From the NCBI GenBank assembly GCA_021464245.1, contig JADCRB010000016.1:12536505-12600504 (forward strand): DNA of 64,000 nucleotides, in the 5' to 3' direction. Shown piece by piece: positions 12,407 to 25,200 of this stretch (positions are counted from its first letter, which is position 1; the number at the start of each line of letters is the position of its first letter). The DNA comes from Carallia brachiata (taxonomy: Eukaryota > Streptophyta > Magnoliopsida > Malpighiales > Rhizophoraceae). The notes beneath the pieces are model-generated. The model was not told the DNA's origin and did no database searches. It was given only the letters and a program-made list of their open reading frames with translations. Position numbers and translations under genes: made by a program.

Positions 12407-14000
12407 ATTTTCATTTATTTAATTTAATAAATGTAATTTGTTAATTATTATAAAAAATTAATATTTTATATTTGATAAGAATTAAAAATGAATTAATATA
12501 ATTATGAAATCACGTATAAAATAAAAGACAAAATATTAAATAAATTTTGGAAAATCTTGATGATAATATAAATTAGTATCCAAATGATTAAATTTCACAC
12601 AACATCAAATCTCTCTTAAAAAGACTCTTGTCTGATATGCCTTGTTGATTGTTGGGCCTCGCAAAAAATAAAAAACTCAACTCTTTCTTATTCTCTTGCA
12701 AAATTGAAAATTGTAATTGATTAGTTCCCAAAGCACAAAACATTCATAATGCGAAATGGACAATAATATCAAAAGGCAATACATCAAATATTCTCTGATC
12801 TAGCAAGTCAAAATCAAAAATAGAAATTAATAAATAAATTAAATATCAAATAATATGACGATAAATATTTAGTGAAAAACAAAATTACTTCATCATATTG
12901 AAGCAAAAATAGACCAAATATTTAGTACGACAAGATAAAATGACGAGAGGAATTGAGAGGCGTAGATAGAAATAGAAGTGACAACATAAAACGATAAAAA
13001 AAATGTTTATTAATATATAGGAAACTTCAATCATAATTATTACAAAACTCTTCATTTTCAATAACTATTGTAATTATGATCTATAATTTCACATAATATT
13101 AATTAAAAGAGTGATTAGTTGAATCATAATTACTAAACAACTTTTTATCTTCTCCAAAATATAATAAGAACTCTTCAAATTCTCTAAAAAAAAAAGATGT
13201 AATGATCATTGTACAAGTGAATTAGAAGATAAAAGTTGTTTGTCCAAAATAAGTTAAAATGGATGCAGAAACATGCCACATAGTAGAGCTTTATTATTTG
13301 TCATAACATTAGTAGATATATGTAAAGAAAAAATATATATAAACACAAAATTTAGACAAAAAAAAGATGATATGTATTTACTATTTAAATTTTAACTATT
13401 GATTAAATAATGGGTTCAATATAGTTAATAGTTTAAATTTAAATAATAAATTTGTATTATTATTTATGTCTAATTTCTATGTCTATATAACGTGACTCAT
13501 ATGTAAATATAGATAAACAAAAAGCATTATTTGTTACTCAGGTTCGGGCTCATATAAGAAAGAATTTGGAATAAAAAGCTTGACATGTTTTGCTTTTTTA
13601 TTATTCCTCTAATAGCTAGAAATATCAAAAGGCTGGCAATACAAGAAAGAAACAGGACAAACTGACTTATCGTTTGCATTTATGATTCCCTACAAAAAAA
13701 TTGGTTGTTAGTGCTGGTGCAAGGACTGGAAAACTAACGGGTAGTGGAGAAAAAGCCAAACTACATTGTTTGAATTGAAGGTCATCGATGTGTCAAAATG
13801 GCTTGAAGTTTGTCCATGGAAAAAAAAAAAAAGCAATTGGGTAGATAAACAGACAAATAAGGCTGTCTTTGTCAGTGTTGTATCACTTCCGAACCTCTTT
13901 GCCTCTGCCTGTTCCATTTGATGTCCATTTTTAGCCTACACGCATTTGGTTGATGGGCTCTCTTTCATGTTGCTTTGTTTTTGTGGGAGAATCCTTTGTG
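12407..14000. other. AT-rich intergenic DNA
   Basis: No gene, RNA or clear mobile element recognised. Confidence 0.4.
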
Positions 14001-14373
14001 CTGTGTTTGGAGTGAGTGGAAGAGTGGGGAAAGGAGAAAAAAAAGAAAAGAAAATAAAGAAAAAATGTAATTATTTAGAGTGGTAGAAAAAGTAAAGAGA
14101 ATGAAAGTATGATAAAAGAAAAAGTGAATAGTAATCTGTAAGAGAAAAAGTTAAGAGAAAATAAAGTTGTTTGAAGTAATAAAAAATAAAGAGAAAGAAA
14201 GTATAGTGAAAGAAAAAATAAATAACAATTTGTGAGAGAAAAGGTGGAGAGAAAATAAAATTATTTGGAATGGTGTAGAAAGTGAGAAGAAAGAAATATA
14301 AGAAAGAAAAGTATAGAATAATGATTATACTTTTCTTTTCTCCTCCTCTTTCTATCGCACAACAAACACACAC
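14001..14373. mobile_element. MITE with GTGTTTGG ends (family member 1)
   Basis: The left end reads GTGTTTGGAGTGAGTGG. The right end, reverse-complemented, reads GTGTGTGTTTGTTGTGCGAT. The body is purine-rich on the left and pyrimidine-rich on the right, so it can fold back. Related elements lie at 53349-53808 and 63743-63988. Confidence 0.45.
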
Positions 14374-14729
14374 TTAGAATGTTATCATAAAAGCTTGTTG
14401 GTGCTTTCTACATACATTTATTCGAGACCACCGCTCAGTTAACCGGTAAAAGAACTCGTTTAATGTCCTATCAAAGTTTATACGTTGGTGTACAGAGTTT
14501 GTTTTCTAATAAAAAAAAAATAAAAAATTGTATCTTTTTAAGCAGATTATAAAATACTACTCTGTTTTTCTATATATAAAAGAAAAAAACTTATTCAGTT
14601 TTTTATTTGCTATAGTACAGATAATTTTAAATCATACAAACTTGCCTTATCATTTCTTATTAATTTCGCCGGATCTTTTATTTTTTTATTATAATTCATA
14701 TTTGATATTGAATTAACTTAATTCAATTC

Positions 14730-15047
14730 AATAGCAAGTTGGCATAAGTTTCACGTTGATGACTTGGGTTCGAGTTCATGTACCGGCGCCCTCCCCTGAT
14801 AAATGGTTGGGTGTCTACTACAGTGAAAAAAGATTGTGGCATGACGATGTATTTCGAACTCAATAATCATTATGATTTTAGTAACGAAGACACATTTGAC
14901 CTCACTAGTACTTAGATAACGAGTCTACCTTTTTGAAGTAATTAAATGAGGCGTTAAAAACGGTGATTACTTCGACATCGGCCCATTGATCTGATAATCG
15001 ATATAACCGCGATGAATTTTTTTTGTTATTAAAAAAAAAAACTTAAC
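14730..15047 (+). mobile_element. Probable tRNA-derived SINE
   Basis: It has an A-box-like TAGCAAGTTGGCATAAG near its start, a B-box-like GGGTTCGAGTTCA about 35 bp downstream, a body of about 300 bp and a terminal poly-A run at about 15030-15041. A possible short duplication (ACTTAATTCA versus ACTTAACTCA) flanks it. Confidence 0.4.
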
Positions 15048-18000
15048 TCACCTAACAATGAATTAAATTAAGAAACTCTAAGTTTTCTCTTTTGATCAAG
15101 AAAGCATGGGGGTGGACATGAATGGAATTAATTCTATTTTATTTCCTCCTCTCATTAACTTTTTTTTTTTTTTTGAGGGAAGATACTTAATTGTATGGGC
15201 ACGAGGAGACATGCGTAGAATACACAAGGCATCGTATCTTTTATGCTGAGAGTCGAGTATGAATAAATACGGTTATTAGATAAGATCCATGTAAGTGAAT
15301 AAACGCTAGCATCTTCTCTCTGTTGTGGGCACGCTGTTTTTTTTTCTTCCCTCCTCTCCTTGGATAATTTCTGTAGAGAAGGACAATACCAATACTATTA
15401 TAAAAAAAAAATTAAAAAAAAAACTACCCATTGATTCTTCAAAACCAGTGGTGCAAAACCAACCAATTTTATAGTTTGTTTAGCTTAATAAAGGAACAAA
15501 AACTTTCTGAAGAAGGCCAGAGTTATAACTCCATCAAATTTTCACATAATGTAGATTTTAATTTTGACATACCAAATAAAAAAAAAGAAGAAGAAGAAAG
15601 AAAAGAAAACTAGAGGTGCCCATCCACATAATATGCTGATCTCCTTTGGTAGGTAGCTGATGGGTCGACATCATTTTTAATGTTGTATCTTTGTTTGCAA
15701 GAGTGTGAAATAATTAGAAAAGTTGTTTCATTTGGTATTATCCTAAAGAAGAAGTTGGAGTTTGAATCACCTCTCTTCCAAAGCTCATTTTCTTAATTAT
15801 AGTATAAGTTTTGACACTCTCTTAAACAACTGATATGTAAATATATTCTTTTGATTAAAAATGTGTTGTTTTAGTTGCTAAAATTACTTCTAATTATTTT
15901 AATTTCTATGCCAATAACAGCAATAATAATTTTTTAAGCAAAAATTACGGATTTGTTTTTGAAAAAAAGAAAAGAAAAAGAACTTGATAGTTTTTTTCTT
16001 TTTCTTTTTTTTTTTCCTTTATGTGGTCAGCAGCTCTTCATTTGCCTTTTTTTGCCAGTGCCTACTTGTAGTTCTATTCTATGTGAATGTGATCAATTCA
16101 CGTCTTTGTTCGAATGAAGAGTTTGATTACTATTAGCTACTTAGGCATAAAGCTCCAAAATCAACCGCTCAGCCAGTTAAAAAAGTCATTTAGGAAATCC
16201 ATTTTAAAGGGAACTATTTTCATTCCACAATGCGTTGCCCCCCCCCCCCCCCTCAAAATATAATTAAATATTAATTGGGATTTCTAAAATAATGTCCCCT
16301 AATTAGGCCGACCAAAATAATGATCAAGTGCCGAATGGCTTTGTCTTCTCTGTGCGACCCACTATAATCGTCAACATTAGTTTGCCCTTAATTATATCTT
16401 CTCAATGTCTCCATTGGTATTCACCAAATAAATTCCCACTATTCCAAAGCCAGGATCTTGGTTTCACCTCCCAAGCCAATACGCAAAAAAGGGCATGTCT
16501 CCTCCAATCCATTTCAATTAAGAAATAAAGAAAAGTTGCACAATTGTAGTGATTGAACTCATCTAAGTGTACGCATTACATTGTTACAATTGTTAGTTAC
16601 ATATTTTAATTTTTTAAAGTGTGGTTGCCGTTAACGATAAAAGATCATGAATACATATTTAACAGTCACAATATTATAATGTATGTCTTATGTCTAAAAT
16701 GTGCCTGCTTGATTATGTTCATATAATAAAACTCTAAAAAATAATTATTAAGATGAGATAGATTATATTTGACGTAACAATTTTAAGGCTCTTATAACTA
16801 TTTCAATATCTGGTGTTACTCATCGATCATTGTATTTTAAATAATCTACTCCACTACATAAAATATAAACTCGTCAGTATAACTAAGTTAAGAGGTTAAA
16901 TGGAATCAACTACGATTACAAAATGATGCATACGTAATACAACAATAATACAGTACAATAATCGTAACCAAATTATTCCCATTTGCCGCATATGTCCTCC
17001 TCTTTTTAAAAAAAAAAATATATATATATATCATAAATATATTGATTATCTCATTTATAAATTAAGACTGAGTTATTTTTTAACGTTTTCATTCAATCTC
17101 TTATATAAGAAAAGTTATTATCCGAATAATGTTAGATTCAATTAAACATTTTTCACATCTAACTTGAGTGCTAATCATTCTGTAATTCGATATTCTCTAT
17201 ATAAATTTTTATAACGAAAGTAGGCTGAAAAAGAATTCAAACTCACCCAATGCCATAAAAAGTACACCAAATTTCCAACAAAACAACCAACCTGGAGTGG
17301 TCACAAATGTCCTCTTCTGAGCCCTCCAATTACAATCACAAAATCCCTGTCTCCCGACCAAAAATCAGGAATACACTGCATACACTTGTAAGAAACGCTT
17401 AACAAACCAGTGAGGCAGTGACGACAGACCCTAAAAGGGGAGTGGAAGTCTAGGCTGTTGACCAAGGACCATGGTTAGTTACCCGATCTTAACCATAAGT
17501 TTACCAGGGTTTGTAACCATGGTTTAACCGTAGAGTTAGGACTTTGGTCTAATAAATAACACTCACTGTGGTCAAAACGTATCTGGTTGGTTAGGATCGG
17601 CAACTTTGGGTTTGGCTATCTCCTTGATTTCAGAGCTAAATAACTCGATTTTCTTTGACAATCTTTGTATGATGATGTGGTCCACCGAAACCCCACTAAT
17701 TTTGTAAAAAAAAAAAAAGAAAAAGAAACAAACCCCACTAAAAATTCACGTTCTTGTGGGGATCATCCGTATTTTAATTGGAATTGAGTAATTTTTATTT
17801 ATTTGCTCAAGTAATTTATCTTCATTTTTTCCTTTGTTTCCTTTTTTCAACTTTACCTGAAATACAATGACTGTACAAAACACGGGGCAACACAGCAAAT
17901 ACCAAGAAGGTTTTGTTACATAGTCAAACATATACGGTCATAAATTTGAGCATACTTCTTTTTTTTTTTTAAATTAAATTTTAAATATATTTAATATTAT

Positions 18001-18559
18001 TTTAAACATATTTAATATTAATTTTAAATTTTAATTTTAATTTTAATTTTAAAAAAATTAAAAAAAAATTTTTTTGTCCCATTCTAGTGTGGAACCTTTT
18101 TGGCCATGGGAGTTTGGCCACCAACTTTTTCTGATGCCGAAATCATGCTGGAAGATAAAAACAAGCTGACTAGAGAGCGTCCATTGGCCGAGCCATCACT
18201 GTAAAACATGCAAAACAAATTAATAAAAGACGTCAAATAGTTTGAGATCTGAAAAACAAAAGGAGTAAAAAATCTGATGAAGAATGACAACAAAATGTAA
18301 ATATTGCTAAATTAATATTTTAAAATTATGGGGTGTCGTGAAAAGGCAGGAAACTTGAAAAATAAATAAATAAATAAATAATTGAATGAAGTGAAGGTTG
18401 ATACGAGCTCCACCCGAGTTTTTGTCTATGGCAGTGGAAACTTGTGAGTTGGGATCCAAAAGCCCCCACTTAATAATCTCTTTGTTTCTGCTCTTTGCTC
18501 TCTGAAACCAGATACCCAAGAAGGGCTTCTGTTTTGTTTTCCTCGTTTGTCGGAATTCT
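15048..18559. other. Intergenic DNA
   Basis: AT-rich sequence with a 15-C run at 16238-16252, (TTTTAA)-type low complexity at about 17960-18060, and an AAAT repeat near 18358-18381. I see no gene. Upstream regulatory DNA of the ARF gene is presumably included. Confidence 0.4.
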
Positions 18560-19114
18560 AATGGCCTATGAGAAGTTTGGTCGGCAACGAAACCTTCCTG
18601 CCTAAAACATTTCTCACACTTTTCTCTGTATAAATCTCTTTCTCTTTGACTTTTTTTTTTCGATTCACCCTTTGTTCTGTTACTATCTCTCTTTCACTCT
18701 CTTTCTCTCTGTGTCTGTCTGTCTTTGCTGTCCATAAAGCATATCTCAAGGTCTTGTTTTCTTGTCTAACATTCACTACAACAGCAAAGTTCTGGTCTTT
18801 CTTGCAAAGGTTTGGCCTTTCTTAGCTCTTATAGAGTTTTTGGGGTAAGTTAGTCAATTGCAGGATTTGGAATTGAAAGCTCAAGTTTTGGAATCCAATT
18901 TCCTTACATTATTTGGATTGTAATTTTTCCACTGTATTTGCCGTAAATTTTTGGAATTTTTTCTGAATGATTTGGCGAATAATTGAGTTATAATTCTGAA
19001 TGGTATGTTTCTGTTGTTGTAGTGATAGATTTCTGATCCAAAAAATTTGATCTTTTGTGCGCTATTAAACAGGGAATTAGCTGTCGCTCAACTGATTTCT
19101 CAGAAACAGAAGCA
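18560..19114 (+). promoter_or_regulatory. Core promoter and spliced 5' leader of the ARF gene
   Basis: A TATA box (TATAAAT, 18629-18635) is followed by a CT-rich leader typical of plant 5' UTRs. A donor (gtaagt at 18845) and an acceptor (aaacag ending at 19072) suggest one leader intron of about 228 bp, with the ATG at 19115 soon after. The transcription start and the intron are inferred. Confidence 0.5.
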
Positions 19115-21718
19115 ATGACTAGAGATTTTGGAGTTATAAGCTTGCATACGAAACAAACTGAAATTGCAGAGAAATGTTTGGATTCACAGTTATGGCATGC
19201 CTGTGCTGGTGGCATGGTCCAAATGCCAGCAGTTAACAGCAAAGTTTTCTACTTTCCTCAGGGCCACGCGGAGCACGCCCAAGGGAACGTAGATTTTGGG
19301 CATTCCCACATTCCTCCCTTCATTCCTTGCAGGTTATCTGCCATTAAGTACATGGCAGATCCTGAAACTGATGAGGTTTATGCCAAAATTAGGCTAATTC
19401 CTTTGATTATTAGCAGTGATCTTGGGCTTGTAGATGGTTGTCTTGATAATAGTGATCATGGCTTGTTTGGAGGGGTTAATGGGATTGAGTCTCAAGAGAA
19501 GCCTGCTTTTTTTGCTAAGACATTGACTCAATCTGATGCTAACAATGGTGGTGGGTTCTCCGTGCCGCGTTATTGTGCGGAGACTATATTCCCAAGATTG
19601 GATTATAGTGCTGACCCTCCTGTGCAGACCATTTGTTGCCAAAGATGTGCACGGCTGTGCTTGGAAGTTTAGGCACATATATAGAGGGACACCCCGTCGC
19701 CACTTGCTGACGACTGGATGGAGTAATTTTGTGAACCAGAAGAAGCTTGTGGCCGGGGATTCTATCGTGTTTCTCAGGGCAAAGAATGGGGACCTTTGTG
19801 TGGGAATCAGGCGTGCTAAGAGAGGGATTGGTGGTGGAAATGAGGGCTCATCTGGGTGGAATTCATTTGGAGGTTACTCTGGGTTTATGAGGGAGGATGA
19901 TAGTAAATTGATTAGGAGTAATGGCACTCCAGATACAAATGGTAAAGTTAGAGCTGAGTCTGTTATTGAGGCCGCAACTCTTGCTGCCAGCGGGCAGCCC
20001 TTCGAGGTTGTTTACTACCCACGAGCGAGTACTCCGGAGTTTTTCGTTCGGGCTTCAGCTCTGAGGGATGCAATGCAGATTCAATGGTGTCCTGGTATGA
20101 GGTTCAAAATGGCTTTTGAGACTGAAGATTCGTCTCGGGTTAGCTGGTTCATGGGCATTGTGTCTCAAGTTCAGGTTGTTGACCCTGTCCGCTGGCCTAA
20201 GTCGCCCTGGAGGCTTCTCCAGGTAACTTATTTTCCATCTTAATGGACTATGGTGATATGAATTCTCAGATTTACTACTTATAGTTCATTCTCTTGGATG
20301 ACTTTGTGTTCTTACCTAGTCTGTTTCTGTTCCATGGTCCAAATATTGATGATTTTATTAACCTTGGTGATCAACATGTTCACTTTATATCCAATTTTTT
20401 TTGTCAAACAAGATGATTCTGTAAATCTTTTGAAATCACCACTTCCTTATCGTTATTATGGCACGTATATCGGCAAATAAACTAGATTAAGCACGTTTGC
20501 TAGGCATAATTTAGGCTTTGATTGCTCTGAGTTGAAATGTGATCTCTTTCCAACATCTTTGCAAATTATCATCTTTCAGGTAGCATGGGATGAGCCGGAT
20601 CTGCTCCAGAATGTGAAGCGTGTCAGCCCATGGCTGGTTGAATTGGTATCAAACATGCCAGCCATTCAACTCTCACCATTTTCACCCCCAAGGAAGAAGT
20701 TGAGAGTTCCACAGCCATCTGACTTTTCCTCAATTGATGAATTTCCAGTGCCAGCGTTTATTGGAAACCCTCTTGGGTCGAACAGCCCCTTGTTCTGTGT
20801 TTCAGACAACATTCCTGCAGGCATACAGGGAGCCAGGCATGCTCAAGTCGGATTATCTTCATCAGATCTCCACTTCAACAAACTCCACATGGGTCTGTTC
20901 CCAGTTGGTTTTCAGCAGCTCAATCATGTTGTGCACCCATCGAGAATCACCAATAGCAACCTCATGGGCAATGCAGAAGAGGATGAAGATGTATCTTGCT
21001 TGCTGACAATGAAAAGCCCTACGAGTTTGGAGGGAAAGAATGAAAGAAAAGGGCCCCACATCTTGTTGTTTGGTCAGCTCATTTGCACCGAGCAGCAGAG
21101 TTTTCATAGCTACTCTGATGATACGAATAGAAACAGTTCATCAGATGGGAATCCAAAGAAGATGGAAAATTTTTCTGATGGTTCAGGTTGCGCATTACAT
21201 CAGAATGGTCCACTTGAAAATTCTTCAGACGAAGGGTCTCTTAGTTCCAAAGATCACCAGAAATCCGATACTGGCTTGCAGCTGGAGACTGGTCATTGCA
21301 AAGTGTTCATGGAATCAGAGGATGTGGGCCGAACCCTTGACCTGTCTGTCCTTGGTTCATACGATGAGCTGTATGGCAAGTTGGCTGCCATGTTTGGCAT
21401 TGGGAGTTCAGAGATGCTAACCAATGTGCTTTACCGGGACGCGGCAGGTGTCATCAAACACACTGGAGATGAGCCCTTTAGGTAAACCTGATTTTCCTCC
21501 ACCCCTATGAATACAAGCTTGTCAATTCTCGTAACTCATTATTTTAATTATCTCTTTTCATGGTATTTAACATATTACACCCATTGTTTTCCCACAAAGT
21601 AGTGACGAAAGGTCTTCTTAGAGATTTTATTTCCAATTGTTGTGGCAGTGACTTTTTGAAGACAGCTAGGAGGCTAACCATTCTTCCAGATGCAGGCAGT
21701 GACAACATTAATAGTTAG
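19115..21718 (+). CDS. ARF16: Auxin response factor, class C (ARF10/16 clade), with one frameshift
   Basis: Nuclear repressor-type transcription factor that binds auxin response elements. Exons are 19115-20222, 20580-21481 and 21649-21718 (GT-AG). About 692 residues, normal for ARF10/16. The B3 DNA-binding domain (about 145-248) carries GGGFSVPRYCAETIFPRLDY and RGTPRRHLLTTGWSNFV. The auxin-response domain (about 281-363) starts SVIEAATLAASGQPF. A Ser/Gly-rich middle region replaces the Gln-rich activator region. A C-terminal PB1 domain (about 608-685) contains CKVFMESEDVGRTLDLSVLG, and the last exon completes it. The miR160 site lies in exon 2. One extra T in the run at 19632-19634, inside B3, shifts the frame; the downstream frame is otherwise intact. 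Close overall resemblance to Arabidopsis ARF16. The ATG at 19115 was chosen because it is the first in frame after the leader acceptor. Confidence 0.93.
20819..20839 (+). promoter_or_regulatory. miR160 target site
   Basis: The 21-nt site runs from AG at 20819 through GCATACAGGGAGCCAGGCA ending at 20839. It is complementary to the conserved plant miR160 (known sequence UGCCUGGCUCCCUGUAUGCC plus a terminal A) at all but the last miRNA position. The codons encode Gly-Ile-Gln-Gly-Ala-Arg-His, the conserved site in ARF10/16/17. The transcript is therefore expected to be sliced by miR160. Confidence 0.96.
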
Positions 21719-22516
21719 AGAAAGGGGAACTTCCTTCGAATTGTATAGTTCGTAAACGTTTTGTTTTGAGTAGTGCTTAGTTCTTTTTATTGGGTATTTT
21801 TGGGAGAAGCACATTCCATCCAATTTTGGATTATTTTAGCTCACTGTTTGTAATAAAGTTGTAATTTTTCATTTCAGAGAACTGACTTCTGTTTCTTTAT
21901 GGTGCATTGCTGTGCTTAATCCCTATATGTATGCATCTATAAAGACAACCCTTAAATAGATTTCCCAACACCAACTGAATCCGAATGTATAAATATGTTA
22001 GTTATGTTGTCACCTTGCTTCAGAAAGGCGCCCTGCTTGCTAATAGGGCCACATATTGAGTTGCTAACCAGTTTAAGGAGAGCTTTTGTTCTCAGAACTA
22101 AATAAGCAATCTTTCGGTTATCCTATCCAATTTGTTATATTTGGATATCCATCATTAATGCAAATCTGTTTTATGTCCAAAAAAAAAAAAAAAAAACACA
22201 AGAAGAAAGGTGCCCCGCCTGCAAAATCCATGTTCCACTATTAAGCAGGGGGTAATGGTCTTAGCTCTTGCAAACTGTTGTCTTAGACCTATATGAAAAT
22301 ATGCATAAACATTTAGAATCAAATCGCGCTTATTCATGAGAGGGAACATTTATGTAATCATTAATGAGGGATTACTCTGTAATCTAAAGTGTAGAAATTA
22401 TAGCCCGTTGAGACCTTAAATACAAGAAAAGGAACAAAGGGAAACAAAGAGTTAAAGGAGGCTTTATTTAACAAGCATTGAAATGTTTTGAGAATTTTCC
22501 AAGGGCTAGTTATAAG
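21719..22516 (+). other. 3' UTR of the ARF gene and following intergenic DNA
   Basis: The first 200 bases are T-rich, with an AATAAA-like signal (TAATAAAGTT) near 21851. Nothing else is recognisable. Confidence 0.45.
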
Positions 22517-23049
22517 TAGGGGTGTGCATTATTTGGTTTAAATTATAAACCAATCCAAACTAAATCCTATTTGAAATTCAGTCTAGTCAAATGGTTTGAA
22601 AACTATGCGTGGTTTTTTTTTAGCTTTCTTTTTTAAAAAATTATGGTTTATGATTTAGGTTTGATTTTAAAATAATTGTAAGGACAACCACTCTGAAAAC
22701 CATAATTGTATTTATACTTAACATTTACATAGATTTGTTATCTAAAAAAATTCATATATTTGTTAGCTCACATAAATAATATATTTTCCAAGTTTCTATT
22801 AAGACACATTTTTTTTTACAGTAATATAATAAATTTCATAATGTGGACATAGCAATCTATTTGTGGGAGATAAGTACTTATATGTCTTTTTTTTTTTTGT
22901 TCTTATGATACTATGAAACTGCCAATAAAACCAAACCTAGGGCTTTTTGGTTTTGTTCGAAGATTAAAATTATTTGGTTTGATTTAAGAAATCCTCAAAT
23001 CAGAATTCATAAGGTTGGTTTGAGATTTTCTCCAAACTACACTCACCCA
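22517..23049. mobile_element. Degenerate hAT-like element
   Basis: The left end reads TAGGGGTGTGCATTATTTGG. The right end, reverse-complemented, reads GGGTGAGTGTAGTTTGGAG. AACCAAAC/GGTTTGG motifs recur inside. This matches the GGGGTGTGCA-type plant non-autonomous hAT elements. It is eroded, with no clear 8-bp duplication. Confidence 0.45.
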
Positions 23050-25200
23050 ATGATTAATACTTAAAATTATATTTTAAAAATTATAAATTCTAATTATAAA
23101 AAATATAAAATTTATAAAAGTAAGAAAACTGACCTATTTTCATTGAATACATTATAACCCAAAACTCATGACCCAGCAACCTAACCTTCTAATAGGTAGA
23201 AAAAAAAAAAAAAAAGAAGTGCATGTTCCTAGCTGGAGTCAACGGCTCCCACACAGTGTGTGCCGTGTTGGTGGCCGGGCCCTATTAACATGGGATGCCC
23301 TGCCTTGGAAATCTCTGTCAGCAATGATGCTCTGGTATGTGGTGCCTGTTATTTTGGGGTTCGAGATCCAAGAATGCCATTGACATGATCGTGGGTCATG
23401 GGTCAACCCTAGGGATCATACTTCCGACATGGGAATTCAAAGACCCCAGAGCTAGTCTTTACATTCTAATAATATACAAACCTTTTCACACGTAACAGAA
23501 GCTCGAGAACATGGAATATTTTAAACATGAATTAATGGCAAACAACCAATTAAAAGTGCAACAATAAACACAAGAGTCAGCTCACAACTATCGAAACACA
23601 AGCAGTTTGTCAACGCGACGTCGTGCACCGCAACAATTGCCTCTCTGGTCACCGTTTCTTTGGGCGAGGCTACAGGAGGATGGTCCCTCACCTCACTCAC
23701 TAAAAATACCTGGTGATTGCCTATATAGCTTTATTAAATGATTGTATTTTAAATATCACTAAAGTAATAATATAGTTTATTAATTAGATTTAAAGTAATA
23801 ATAAAATGATATATGTTATATGATTAAATTTATGAAAAACAAAAAATAGATGAATTATCAAATGCTATTAGATTATACTGTATAATTACTTACTATTATC
23901 TATATAAAATCGTGTTGCTATTTTTTTTTTTTTAACTTCTTAAGAAATGATACTACCCCAGCTGGGAGCATTTGTTGCTTCAGCAGAATTCAATTGGCGT
24001 TGCATGGCCTAGAGAAGTGGGCTACTCCGCTGAGTTGTTTTATGTGCGTTCTTTTTAGTTTTATTGGGTTTTATGACCTTCACTGTTGAAAAAAAAAAAA
24101 AAGGAAATAATTATCACTTCAGTTGAACTATCACTTGGAAGTTGGTTTTTTTTTCCACGAAGTTTGGTTGAGTGTACGTGTGTTATGATTTGTAAACCCT
24201 TCCCCCCTTTTTTTGCTTTTGTTCAAATGGGCCAAATGAAGGGTAATTTTTGGCATCACACCCCAAATTGTAACAGATATTAACCAAGTTTTCTGGACCT
24301 ACTTAAGCCACAGGGCCCAACTAAGGCCGAATCACGTTTTCCTACAGTTGGAAGCCGCATCCCGCTTGGGCTAGACTCTAGCTACTGTATTGGAGAAGAT
24401 CTCCGCAGGACAGTTGCTTTGTAATCAGCTTTAGCCACGATTTTGACCAAATAAATAAATAAATAAATAAAGAATTGGGATTTGCCTTTTAAAAATGGGG
24501 ACGGCTTAAACATTACCAAAGTGATTAATTTTAGAGAGAGGAGACCTGCCTTTCACAGTTATTCCAGAAATCACGGGGCAGCATATCATATTTGACGTTC
24601 TTTTCTTGCTCGTAAGAATCAGCAATAGTTCACAAGTCACTAACTCTAACTCTTCCTTCCCTGTTTACTTGGGAGAGAAAAGGACTTTACTATACTATTT
24701 CTTCACAACTCAATCAACCCCGAAATGTAAAGCTATCATTTTGTACTTAAAAAGAAAAAGTTTGGTAACTTTTTTTAAATATTTTTAAAATAATTACAAA
24801 ATAATATATTCCATTGAATAATTGAATTTAATAAATAAATAAATTATTAGACACTATTAATTAAATTATTTAAATTATTTTTTGGGGGGGGGGGGGGGTG
24901 TTTGATGGTGAAGAGAAAAAGGCAAAGCTCGCAAAGATTTCACTCACATCTGCGAATATAAATTCTGCACTCTCCACTTCGCGGTTCACCTAGAGATATA
25001 AAATGTTTACCATCCAATACACACCGGAGACCAAACAGCAGATCTACTCAAAGACGCGCTAATCTGGCAAAATGGCCAGACAAGTTTGTTTCGCAGGATT
25101 GATTGGATAAATTAATCCATATCATCACAGCAATTTATTCTACAAAAATAGACTGTTGATCCTACAGATACTTGTAAATCTATATACGTACTCCAAACAA
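23050..25200. other. Intergenic DNA
   Basis: A GC-richer patch at 23218-23460 has no recognisable function. There is a 15-G run at 24884-24898 and an AAAT repeat near 24449-24471. No gene is seen. Confidence 0.35.

Noticed and set aside
19055..19114. Upstream extension of the ARF open frame before 19115
   Set aside because: It contains no ATG and crosses the likely leader splice acceptor at 19072.
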